Origin: Mercenaria mercenaria
Lineage: Eukaryota > Mollusca > Bivalvia > Venerida > Veneridae
DNA: 64,000 bases
Reading direction: 5' to 3'
NCBI RefSeq assembly: GCF_021730395.1
Contig: NC_069362.1
Span: 88,614,001-88,678,000 of the forward strand
Shown: positions 13,650 to 23,920 of the stretch, in pieces
How positions within the stretch are numbered: the first letter of the stretch is position 1
Layout of the letters: each line of letters opens with the position of its first letter
Made by a program: the position numbers and the translations under genes
Notes under the pieces: generated by a model
What the model saw: the letters and a program-made list of their open reading frames with translations, nothing else
The model's database searches: none
Told to the model about the DNA's origin: nothing

Positions 13650-13790
13650 ACAGATTAAAAGCCTTGCATCGAGAAATATTCACTCGTTCTTTAACGGAAT
13701 AATATCGCGCTCCTAAAGTCGCGCAATATTTCCGCCGCAGAACTCGTGCATATTTCTCTATACAAAGCTAATAACCTATATAGACATAAT
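13650..13790. repeat. dispersed repeat with GCGGAAATATT / AATATTxTTCCG core, copy 1
   Basis: Read on the minus strand it runs TTCTGCGGCGGAAATATTGC, then GCGACTTTAGGAGCGCGATATT and ATTCCGTTAAAGAACG. Close relatives lie at about 21735-21870 and 52595-52660. The core contains an imperfect palindrome. Family unknown. Confidence 0.55.
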
Positions 13791-13964
13791 ATATTGGGCA
13801 TTATCTATTTTTTGCATTCAACAGGTATCTGGACTGCTAAATACTGGAACAGTATACTGTTCGCTAAAGATAAAGATCACATGGAACAGTCCGAAACCCT
13901 TCAAATACATGCCCTGTAAAGGAAGCAAATATTTAAATTATGATTGTAAATTGAACGTAGGATC

Positions 13965-14770
13965 TCACTCTTTTCCATACAGAAAATTCCATACAGTAGG
14001 TATAAACCACCAAAATATACATAAAGGTTAGGGTTAGGTTTATGGGGGCAAGGGACAGTAGATTTGAAAATTCCAGAAATATGCGCTAAAACCAGTGCGA
14101 AAAAAAATCATTAAAAATCCAATTTTGAAAAATTCAAGGCAAGTTTTGAGCGGATGTATTGCATATACTTAGCACTTCATTATGTGACATCTTCAGCCTG
14201 CCTTTTCTGTTGTTTCTGTGATTAAAACGAGTAAAACGCCGGTTTCAGGACACTAAATTTTTATGCAATGGCCCAAAATGCACAAACCTTGCGCGACCTG
14301 TACCGTATTATCTGCAAATGACTGATCTAAAACACATGTATATTTTTCAAGCATGTGACCAGACGAAAATAATGGAGGGAAGAAAAGTGTCTCATAACCG
14401 TTTACTTTTCCGCAAATTTGAGCTAAATCTGGAAGGATGAATGACCGTTTCCATTTCGTCTGACTTCCGTTACCTCAGGTAAGATTTTAGACCCGGCCGT
14501 CTAGGAAAGCTAGGAAAATCGATTCAAGCACATATTTATTTTACACAATAATCACTCGTACGCAGGAATCCTTAGTTCTATAAACATCATAAATAACCAG
14601 TTGAATATGTATACCTGTAAAGTACATCTATCTATTTTATTTGAAAAACGTAACCGGACCAAATGCGCAACTGGCCTCTGCCACTTTAACATAGCTTCAA
14701 GAATTTAATCGTGTTATACCTACTGTATGGCCGCATTGACTCTGTAGCATATGGAAAAGAGACGCTCTCT
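13965..14770. repeat. possible inverted-repeat element next to a tRNA-like sequence
   Basis: CCATACAGTAGGTATAA near 13989 recurs inverted as TTATACCTACTGTATGG near 14714, and both sides also share CTCTTTTCCATA outside this match. On the minus strand near 14770-14810 TGGCGAAGTGGTAAAGTG resembles an A box of a Ser/Leu tRNA. Together they hint at a SINE-related insertion, but the boundaries are uncertain. Confidence 0.3.
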
Positions 14771-15001
14771 CAAAGGCAGACACTTTACCACTTCGCCATA
14801 ACAGCAGGCTTATTAGACATTTACGGATTAAGTCTACGTGGACTGTGGACACCTAAGGCGATAGATTTTTCAAGGGGACCGTCTCAACATAGTTTAATTA
14901 TATTATGCGCGATATGAAAAAGAGTTAATAACGGCAATAGGGTTTGAGTTATTATATCATCACTATGCGGTAGGTGATATAAATTTGGATGTGCCTGTTT
15001 T

Positions 15002-16360
15002 TAGCTCGCCTTTTCGAAGAAAAAGTAGAGCTATTGCACTCGCTCCGGCGTCGGCGTCGGCGTCTCCGTTGGGTAAAAATTTTTGATAAAGTCAAATATC
15101 TCTGTTACTGTCAAAGCTATTGACATGAAACTTAAAATACTTATTTACTATCAAAGTCTACACAAGGAAGAACAATCCCCATAACTCTGATTGAATTTTT
15201 ACAGAATTATGCCCCTTTTTAATTTAGCATTTTTGGTTAAAGTTTTTGATAAAGGCAAATATCTCTGTTACTATCGAAGCTATTGACTTGACACTTAAAA
15301 TAGTTATTTACCATCAAAGGCTTCACCAGGAGAAACTATTCGCATAACTCTGTTTAATTTTGATAGAATTATGCCCCTTTTTAATTTAGAATTATTGGTT
15401 AAAATTTTGTGATAAAGTCAAATATCTCTGTTACTATCGAAGCTATTGACTTGAAACTTAAAATAGTTATTTACTATCGAAGTCTACACAAGAAAGAACA
15501 AACCCCAAACTCTGATTTGAATTTTTACAAAATTATGCCCCTTTTTAATTAAGAATTTTCTGTTAAATTTTATTATAAAGTCAAATATCTCTGTTACTAT
15601 CAAAGCTACTGACTTGAACTTAAAATAATTATTTACTATCGAAGTCTACACAGGAAAAACATTCTGCGTTAACCTGATTTGAATTTTGATAGAATTATGT
15701 CCCTTTTTAACTTAGAATTTTTGGTTAAAATTTTTGATAAAGTCAAATATCTCTGTTACTATCAAAGCTATTGATTTGAAACTAAAAATACTATATTACT
15801 ATCGAAGTCTACACATAAAATCAATCCCATAACTCTGATTTGAATTTTTACAGAATTATGCCCTTTTTAATTAAGAATTTTCTGTTAATTTTTTGATCAA
15901 GTCAAATACCTTTGTTACTATCAAAGCTATTGACTTGAATCTTAAAATACTTAATTTACTATTTAAGTCTACACGCGTAGAAACAATCCCAAAACTCTGA
16001 TTTGAATTTTATTAGAATTATGTCCCTTTTTAATTAGAATTTTTGGTTAAAGTTTTTGATAAAGGCAAATATCTCTGTCTCTATCGAAGCTATTGACTTG
16101 ACATTAAAATGTTATTACCATCAAAGACTTCACCAGAGAAACTATCCGCATAACTGATTGAATTTTGATAGAATTATGCCCCTTTTTAACTTAGAATTTT
16201 TGGTTAAAGTTTTTGATAAAGTCAAATATCTCTGTTACTATCAAAGCTATTGACTTGAAACTTAAAATAGTTATTTACTATCGAAACCTACACCAAGAAA
16301 AGCAATCCCCATAACTCTGTTTGGATTTTGACAGATTATGCCCCTTTTTAATTAAATGTA
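15002..16360. repeat. minisatellite-cored element, about eight units of 162 bp
   Basis: Units contain GATAAAGTCAAATATCTCTG, CTATTGACTTGAAACTTAAAAT and GAATTATGCCCCTTTTTAAT. The last motif recurs near 15207, 15370, 15534, 15697, 15856, 16018, 16176 and 16336, a spacing of 158-164 bp. It opens with TAGCTCGCC and a GGCGTC repeat, a typical bivalve dispersed-element start. Non-coding; nested in the 14.8-18.1 kb element. Confidence 0.75.
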
Positions 16361-16754
16361 CTAAATTCAACAAATATATATGTCATTACAGAATAACTGT
16401 AGAACATTAATCGCAGAATTGAAGTGTTACAAGAATGTAAGCTCTGTATGGAGGCACTCACGACAACGACTTTCAAGAACCGTACATGTCTGTGCATTCC
16501 TTGTGTGTAGAAGAAAACATGTCGGATTGATTGTATAAACTGATAACTGTCAACAAGAAATAAATTTCATTTCATTCATGTTTATGCCATAATACAGTAT
16601 AAATGGGAAGGTTTTTTTTTATTTTTATTATTTTCCTATCTTCCGTTCATTTATCTAGTAAAAAAGCTGTCCATCTCTTCGTCCATTCACTACTGACAAA
16701 TTAAAACAATAAAGTTATACAAATACAAAGTCTTTAACGCTAATACAGAAATAA

Positions 16755-17690
16755 CAAGTGCTCCGCCAAGCGGGGCAATATACGCCCGAAGGATTATATC
16801 AGGGGATGGGAGCAAAAGTTAAAGAACTTTACTGTTGAAGCCCAAACGAAAAGGACAACAAGGGAAGAAATTCCTCGAAAAACTCTAAGTCCACTAAAAT
16901 CATTACCAGGTACAGATATGTCAAATAACACCTTAACTTTGCAGGTACATCCAGTTGTTACCACGAAAAGTGGTATCGTTTTTTTTCCCAAAGGCCAGTA
17001 ATAAAAATGTTACAAAATAACCCTATTATAGTAACAAAAAGGGAAGTAATTCATAAAGAATATTGTAAGTGAACAAAAAATGGATATGCCAAATAAAACC
17101 AAGAGCACCGCAATGCAAAGCAACATAAACACAAAACAAAGTATGTGCCTTTGACCCTAAGTGTGACCTTGACCTTGAAGCGAGCCATCCAAAACCTGCG
17201 CTCTGCACGTCAACTCGATATGGTAAAAATGTGTAAAGTTTCTTTAAAATCCTCCAAGCAGTTCAACAGTTACACATCGCACTCGAAACAAAGTTATAAT
17301 GACCTTTGACCCCTTAGTGTGACCTTGACCTTGTATCTAGCCATCCAAAACATGCGCTCTGCACGTCGACTCGATGTGGTGGACATTTGTGCAATGTTTC
17401 TTTGAAATCCCTCATACAGATCAAGAGTTACTAGAGCGACACGAAACAAAGTCATATGACTTGACCCTAAGTGTGACCTTGACCTTAAAGCAAGCCACTG
17501 ATACAGGCGCTCTGCACGTCCTCTTGATGTGGATAACATTTGTTTCAAGTTTGTTTAAAATCCTTCAGGAGCGGAGTCGACACGAAATTGTTAACGGACA
17601 GACGGACAGACAGACAAACAGACAGACAGACAGCCAGATGAACACCTGTGGTATCCAAAAATAACGTCCCTTCGGGCGTATAATTAGCAA
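16755..17690. mobile_element. minisatellite-cored element with 13-bp terminal inverted repeats and a GACA tail
   Basis: ATACGCCCGAAGG at 16780-16792 and its exact inverse CCTTCGGGCGTAT at 17669-17681 frame three core units, seen as GTGACCTTGACCTT at about 17162, 17321 and 17474. The core is followed by a GACA/GGACA microsatellite (17598-17635). This is the layout of pearl-like bivalve elements. Open frames inside are repeat by-products. Confidence 0.75.
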
Positions 17691-18164
17691 CAAAGGAATG
17701 GAGACGCAAGATATTACGTTTTCTACAGTTTTCACAATGTTTTACCTGCGACCTACATTTTGATCCCAACTGACCAGTTTAGATTTTTTCTGTTGGACGA
17801 CGACGACGATGGAATACGGATACATTGCGATCAGACTAGCTCATCTTTTCAACTTTGTCGCAGATGCGCAACTTTTTAAATATTGAAGAACATTTCAGGG
17901 AAAGTGTTATGACGCTAGATCAAATACTTTTGCGATATGTAACAAAACATTTCTCTGGCGAACAGACGGACGGACAGACAAATCCAAATATATCCTGTGC
18001 AGATGACATATTAAGCCAGACCTTACCATCATTATAGGAAAGTTTTCCTACCAAACATAAATTAAAATATATCATGTTGGACGGTCCCCTTGAAAAATCG
18101 ATCGTATTAGGTGTTCACAGTCCACGTAGACTTAATCCGTAAATGTCTATTAACTAGGCAGATA

Positions 18165-18710
18165 GACATCTAAAATTAAAGTTAAAATCTACGTCTAAAT
18201 ATAGAACACGTTATTCACTTCCTTTTTTAAATCGGATAGGATACTTGTTTGTTCACCTTTATCGTTGGGGTTTTACATCTGCGGATGTCTCTAAATTGCT
18301 TTTTGTACTTGTACCATGTGTAAATGTTGAGTTCTGCTCAACCCGGGGCTAGAGGGCGTGGGCGGTAGCATGCATTTCCACTACCGTCCATGAACAGGTT
18401 CAATGAAACCGAGCCTGCAACATGTTCGTTTCTGTCGTGTTGAGCAACCTGTGGAGTTTCCACTTTTTCTGTTTTATTTTCACAGCAGCGTTGTCTGTGT
18501 CGTGTTGCGGCCGTAAAATGTCTCCCCGTACATTTAATCAGGGATGTTATATTTCGATCTTCTCAGGTCGTTCAGCACGACTTTTATGTCGTGTTATTGG
18601 TACTGTTTAGTTTCTCAGCTTGAACATTTCGACCTGGGTAGTTCCAATACTCCCGCTTTCATAGCTTTGGGTATTGTATAATCACCCCTTGGATATGGTG
18701 CCTGCTTTTA
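18165..18710. repeat. duplicated block: Rac-gene upstream boxes plus dispersed repeat
   Basis: Nearly the same as 27455-27990, which is the upstream region of Rac-like copy 1. Shared landmarks are TTACATCTGCGGATGTCTCT, GAGTTCTGCTCAACCCGG, CTAGAGGGCGTGGGCGGTAG and, at the end, CCCCTTGGATATGGTG. Shorter relatives of the repeat part lie near 20528, 45175, 50320 and 58020. Two MEF2-like boxes (18170-18179, 18195-18204) survive, but no GTPase exon follows on the minus strand. Confidence 0.7.
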
Positions 18711-18939
18711 AATTTTGTCTTTTGGCAGTTCCTGTGATATGCAGGCTCCATAACCGCAGGTCTCCTTTCTAAATTCCAGTTTGTTTAGTTCTGTCCATTG
18801 TTTTCTCGTTTAAAGCAGACTCATTATTTTAACTGGGGACATACGCCATTTATCATGGAATTACACACTAGTGCATCATTGAAAAAGCATGGACAAGTAT
18901 CAAACATTAAAGGTTCCATGTGCATCGCCATATGAACAC

Positions 18940-18961
18940 ATCTGCGGATGTCTCTTAATTG
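18940..18961 (+). repeat. left piece of a dispersed repeat split by an insertion
   Basis: ACATCTGCGGATGTCTCTTA matches position 18270 of the neighbouring copy. Its continuation resumes at 20528, after the element at 18962-20527. Confidence 0.6.
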
Positions 18962-20527
18962 TTTTTAGCTCACCTGAGCAATGCTCAGGGTGAGCTGTTG
19001 TGATCACGCTGTGTCCGTCGTGTATCCGTCCGTCGTCAACAATTGTGTTTAAAAGACATCTCCTCCAAAACCACTGAATGGATTTTGATGAAACTTGGCA
19101 TGAATGTTTCTTGGATGGTCTTCTACCAAAGTTGTTCTAATGGGTCCAGTTTGTTGCACATATCTAAAAATAGAAAAATGTTCAAACGACATCTCCTCCT
19201 AAACAAATGGTCCGATTTTGAAATAATTTTACACAACTGGTCCTTATGTCACTCTCTACCAAGATTGTTCAAATTATACAGATTTGTCAAAAAACATGGC
19301 CACCAGGAGGCGTGGTCACTGTCCCTATATGCATATAGTGGAAATTTAAAAAATCTTGTGTGAAACTGCTGGGCCGATTTTAAAATTATTTTACACAAAT
19401 GGTCCTTGTGTGACCCTCTACCAAAATTGTTCAAATTATTTTGATTTGTCAAAAAACATGACCACCAGAGGGCGTGGTCACTTTTCCCTATATGTATATA
19501 GTGGAAACTTTAAAAATCTTCTTGTTAGAAACTGCTGGCCCGATTTTAGAATTATTTTACTCAAATGGTCCATGTGTGATCCTCTACCAAGCTTGTTCAA
19601 ATTATACCGATTCTTCAAAAAACATGGCCGCCAGGGGGCGTGGTCACTTTTCCCTATATGTATATTGTGGAAATTTAAAAAATCTTCTTGTGTGAAACTG
19701 CTAGCCCGATTTTAAAGTAATTTTGCACAAATAGTCCTTGTGTGATCCTCTACCAAGATTGTTCAAATTATTCTGACTCGTGAAAAAACAAGGCCGCCAG
19801 AGGGCGTGGTCACTTTTTGCTATATGTATATAGTGGAAAATTAAAAATCTTCTTTTGTGAAACTGCTAGCCCGATTTTAAAATAATTTTACAACAAATAG
19901 TCCTTGTGTGACCTTCTACAAATGTTGTTCAAATCTTTGTGATTTGTCAAAAAACATGGCCGCCAGAGGGCGTGGCCACTTATCATCAACAATTTCTTTA
20001 AACAATATCTCCTCCAAAACCACGGAAGGGAGTTTGATGCAACTTTACACAAATGATCTCTTGGTAGCCCTTTTTCAAAGTTGTCCAAATTGTCCCGGTT
20101 CATTGAATATTTGTGTCTTTTTGCTTAAAAATAGATTTATAGCTATCAGACTTTAAAAATCCTTTTTTATAGAGCTTTGATATATGGCATTTGATATAAA
20201 GGTTTGACTCCCTACAATACTTGTCCAAATTATTACCCTAAGGTTAAAAATATGGCCACGCCCCTGTGTCTGACATTTACTTACTATAGGCTTTTATACA
20301 AGAAACTTTGAAAATCTTCTTCTCTGAATCAATAATGGCTAGGGCCTTGATATTTTGCATGTGATATCAGATTTGTAATTTCTACCGTAATTATTCAAAT
20401 TATTGCCCTAGGTTCAAAAATGTGTGTGAAATGTATATTATATAAGCTAGAAACCTAACTCTGTACTGATACAAACATAATTGAAGCCTTGAACACAGGT
20501 GAGCGCTTTAGGGTCAATGACCCTCTT
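18962..20527. mobile_element. minisatellite-cored bivalve element (TTTAGCTCACCTGAGC start)
   Basis: It begins TTTTAGCTCACCTGAGCAAT with a small hairpin (GAGCAATGCTC) and ends GGTGAGCGCTTTAGGGTCAA followed by TGACCCTCTT. The core has about five units of 162-169 bp, marked by AAAAAACATGGCCGCCAGAG near 19293, 19459, 19621, 19785 and 19954. Non-coding. It interrupts a dispersed repeat whose halves lie at 18940-18961 and 20528-20690. Confidence 0.8.
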
Positions 20528-20690
20528 GTTTGTACTTGTAGCATGTGTAAATGTTGAGTTCTGCTCAATCCGGTGCTAGAGGGCGTGGGCGGTAGCATGC
20601 ATTTCCACTACCGTCCATGAACAGGCAACATTTTCGTTTTTGTCGTGTTGAGCGACCTGTGGAGTTTCCACTTTTTCTATTTTATCGAAG
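20528..20690 (+). repeat. right piece of the split dispersed repeat
   Basis: TTGTACTTGTAGCATGTGTA through GTGGAGTTTCCACTTTTTCT matches the copies at 18305-18475 and 27580-27760. It continues the copy begun at 18940. Confidence 0.7.
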
Positions 20691-20696
20691 GTTCAA

Positions 20697-21128
20697 AAAT
20701 GATAAGCAATATAAATGGACAGACGAAACAACGGTAAAAGACAGATACAGTCACTGCAAACCCCATGATGGCTCAGAAGCAGACCGACGACAAAGCCTTT
20801 GAACTATGAATATTTTAGAATGGTGTTTGCATAGTTTGCACATTTATGATGGACTAGTTCGAAAACATATCAGTGTAAATGTCATTTATATTTCTTTCAT
20901 GTTCAGCTACTTGTCAGCAACACTGCACTAATTCACATAGACCAGTAATTCTTGTGAAGTTGTAAATCTTTTTAAACCATAACCTCATCGCATATTTAAC
21001 ATATAACGATGCTCTACGTTAAGACTATAAAGCTACTTTCAAACTGTCTTCTGCACAGTGCAACTAAAAAGACTAAAAATTCCAGCGGCAGATTAAATGT
21101 GGACAGACCGTGAAAAAATTAACTGAAT
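20697..21128 (-). other. 3' flank of Rac-like copy 1, homologous to the flank of copy 2
   Basis: In reverse complement this matches 37185-37560 downstream of copy 2 (for example ATTTAATCTGCCGCTGG and GTTCAAAGGCTTTGTC). This shows that copies 1 and 2 arose by an inverted duplication that included several hundred bases of flank. The matching AATAAA of copy 2 (37169-37174) is absent from copy 1. Confidence 0.65.
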
Positions 21129-21734
21129 CACGGTGTATACCCATGTCGGATCCCTCTCTGTAGAAAATGAGAAAACGGACCCCTCTCTGTTCGCGCACAG
21201 GACACTCTGTGCTAAACAATGAACTCCAACGTCAGTCAGCTCGGAAAATCAAATTTCTCGTCCTAAACACAATTTTTATGCATAAAAACATATGACCCAC
21301 GGAATGGCGTAGCTATATACCATTGCTTTTTTATTGTTACATTTGTTTTATCAGTTCACACAAGTCCAAACGAAGATGGAATATAGCCGGAGGTACTGGC
21401 TTGGATGAACATCATTTTATGTTTATGAAACGACTTTCCTTGAATATAGCAAATATCTAGTACCTTAGATGTGAAGCCGTTGATCCTATCTTATTTATAA
21501 ATACACAATATGTGGATATTTTCACCATATACGCTCTACTTTCGACTTCGTTGATGCACGGGATCCCTCTCAGTCGGCTCAATTTTGCCTCACAGGATCC
21601 CTCTTGACTCTCAAAACACGGCACGGGAACCCTCTCGGACACAACTATTTTTCTATCGGCACAGGTGCCTTCTCAATTTAACTTCAATGTTAAGAGTTAT
21701 GAAATGGTGTTTGTATTTAAAAGCAAAACAATAA

Positions 21735-21870
21735 GTATAGGTAATTAGCTATGCACAAGTTTTGCAGCGGAAATAGATAGTACGACTTTAGGAGCGCAAT
21801 ATTCTTCCGCTAAAGAACGATCGAGTGCATATTTACCGATGCAAAGATGATAACCTTTTTATTACATACT
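21735..21870 (+). repeat. dispersed repeat with GCGGAAATA core, copy 2
   Basis: TTTTGCAGCGGAAATAGATA, GCGCAATATTCTTCCGCTAA and AGAACG match the copy near 13650-13790 in the opposite orientation. It lies in the spacer of the fold-back element. Confidence 0.5.
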
Positions 21871-22187
21871 CATACACTATCATACTTAACTGCACTATAA
21901 TTTTTTTTCAATAGTCTGAATAAGACTGACAATACTGAATTAAATAAAAAAGGTAAATGCCACGACACACATTCAATTACGCCATGCATCCGATATGAAA
22001 GTCAGGCGTCAGTGTATGTACCGATGTTTTCGGTGAAGACTTGTGTGCCCGGGCGGACGGGGGTTTGTTATGATAAGTACAGATGTGTCGCTGAACCTTT
22101 TCAGACTAGCTGTGCGTGAATGGCCCCTCTTTGTATCAAATCAAATTATACAAATTCGCGTTTAAAAGTTATTTGTGTATCACTAAG

Positions 22188-23066
22188 ATATCTACGGAAG
22201 AGCATTAGTGCCAGGTGCGTTTTTTTTCATTTACTCCAAATTTCGTTTTAGTAACTCGAAATTTCGAATTTCGAGTTACTATCTAGCCCTTTTATCAGCA
22301 AAATTTGAACGTCCGCCGTCAGTCAAAGGCCAAAAATGTAATGGACGAGTTTTGACTCTTCAAAGTGGAATCATCTATATACACATCCATATAGTGTACC
22401 GAACATGTAGGGACTTGAACATATACTACAATACATCAATGTATGACCTACTATAGCATCTAAAGCTATTCCTGATTTCAAACTCTATCCAGGATATATA
22501 TCCTCATTTACATGTATAATATATCCATGTGTTAGGGGCTCGAACTAGGTCGAAAACCTTCCAGAGATGGTCAAAATAGTGAAATATTCTAAGTTAGAAT
22601 ACTTCCCGGTCACCTTCTATGACCTCTCCTCAAAATCAAGGTCTGTCAAGGTACCCAATCTTGGTTAGACTCATAATTACACTTTCATTTAGGTATGTCA
22701 ATATTTCATTGACATATGGACTCAAACTAGGTCGGAAACCTTCCAGATTTAAGCATGGTTTAGGTCTTCCTCCAACATAAAAGCTGAGAAGTCGCCTGTG
22801 TCGGTGCGACGTTACACCCAACAAAATCAATAAATAAAGAAACATAGAGATATTTTCTATGAGCAAACGCTGCCATATGACCCTGTAGGGCTACCCAATG
22901 ACTACGCCAGGTACCTAATCTTGGCCAGGACCTATACATCAACGTAAACAATTGTAGTTAGTAACTCGAAATTTCAAGATTAGTAACTCGAAATTTCGAC
23001 TTAGTAACTAGAAATTTCGAGTTAATAAATGACATACACCTGGCACTTATGCTCTTCCATAGGTAT
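22188..23066. mobile_element. inverted-repeat element with TAACTCGAAATTTCGA arrays at both ends
   Basis: ATATCTACGGAAGAGCATTA and GTGCCAGGTG at the left are matched inverted by CACCTGGCAC and TATGCTCTTCCATAGGTAT at the right. Just inside each end are repeats of AGTAACTCGAAATTTCGA, themselves palindromic. The middle is related, in inverted orientation, to 31020-31330. Non-coding. Confidence 0.7.
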
Positions 23067-23920
23067 CAGTAATTTTGATAATAAAATTTAAATATGAATG
23101 TTATGTGAAATTGCTGATTTATTTTCAATTTAAAAGCATATTAAGGGAAGTAAAAACACCATGATCTATACCCTCAGAAACAGATGTTGTTTTCAATACC
23201 ATCTCAAAATTCTAACACTGAAGTTGAGGGTGCCGGTGCCGATAAAAAATTTTGCCGAAGAGGGTTCCCGTGCCGTGTTTTGAGAGTCAAGATGGATCCT
23301 GTGAGGCAAAATTGCACCGACTGAGAGGGATCCCGTGCATCAACGAAATCGAAAGTAGAGCGTTTTTAGGTAGACATGATGAAAATATCCACATAAAGTG
23401 TGTTTACAAGTAGGATGGGATCAACGACTTCACATCCAAGGTACAAGATATTTGCTATATTTAAGAAAGTCGTATTTAAGTTTCATAAACACCGCACGAT
23501 GTTCATTCAAGCCAGTACCCTCCGTCTACATTACATCTTCGTTTGGACTTGTGTGAACTGATAAAATAAATGTAACAATAAAAAAGCAATGGTATATAGC
23601 TGCGCCACTCCGTGGGTCATATGTTTTTATGCACAAAAATGTGTTTAGGACGAAAAATTTGATTGTCCGAGCTGACTGACGTTGGAGTTCATTGTTTAGC
23701 ACAGAGAGTGTCCTGTGTGCGAACAGAGAGGGATCCGTTTTCTCATTTTCCACAGAGAGGGATCCGATATGGGTATACACCGTGTGAATGGTATATGGTG
23801 CCTTCAGATATTGTCATGGTTCATTTCTTTTGTGTATGTATTAATTCAGAACTGAAAAACATTCATTTCACTTTGTCTATATTTAACAATTTTATGACCA
23901 CTGTTTTTCATCTCTTGTCT

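Larger units (their letters stand above)
14814..18149. mobile_element. 3.3-kb non-autonomous element with about 90-bp terminal inverted repeats
   Basis: The left arm begins GACATTTACGGATTAAGTCT at 14816. The right arm ends with its inverted partner AGACTTAATCCGTAAATGTC at 18147. Similarity runs on through CACGTAGA, TTTTTCAAGGGGACCGTC and beyond, for roughly 90 bp per arm. TA flanks both ends, suggesting a TA target duplication. No transposase is visible. The interior holds two separate minisatellite arrays (15002-16360 and 16755-17690) and a further GGAC-tailed fragment near 17960, so the element is probably a host for nested insertions. Confidence 0.75.
21129..23784. mobile_element. fold-back element with about 590-bp inverted arms, CACGGTG ends and a 5-bp target duplication
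   Basis: The left arm starts CACGGTGTATACCCATGTCG and the right arm ends with its near-perfect inverse CATATGGGTATACACCGTG region. Arms run 21129-21720 and 23190-23784. TGAAT lies directly outside both ends (21124-21128 and 23785-23789). Comparison with the uninterrupted flank of Rac-like copy 2 (around 37151) confirms the insertion point. No transposase is seen. A second inverted-repeat element (22188-23066) is nested in the spacer. CAC-starting ends with a 5-bp duplication recall Transib/RAG-like transposons, but the family is not proven. Confidence 0.8.

Noticed and set aside
17374-17769. Frames with QTDRQTNRQTD repeats
   Set aside because: They encode the GACA microsatellite at the end of the 16755-17690 element.
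19043-20156. Long frames with repeated LLETAGPIL-like peptides
   Set aside because: Produced by the 165-bp units of the element at 18962-20527, on both strands.
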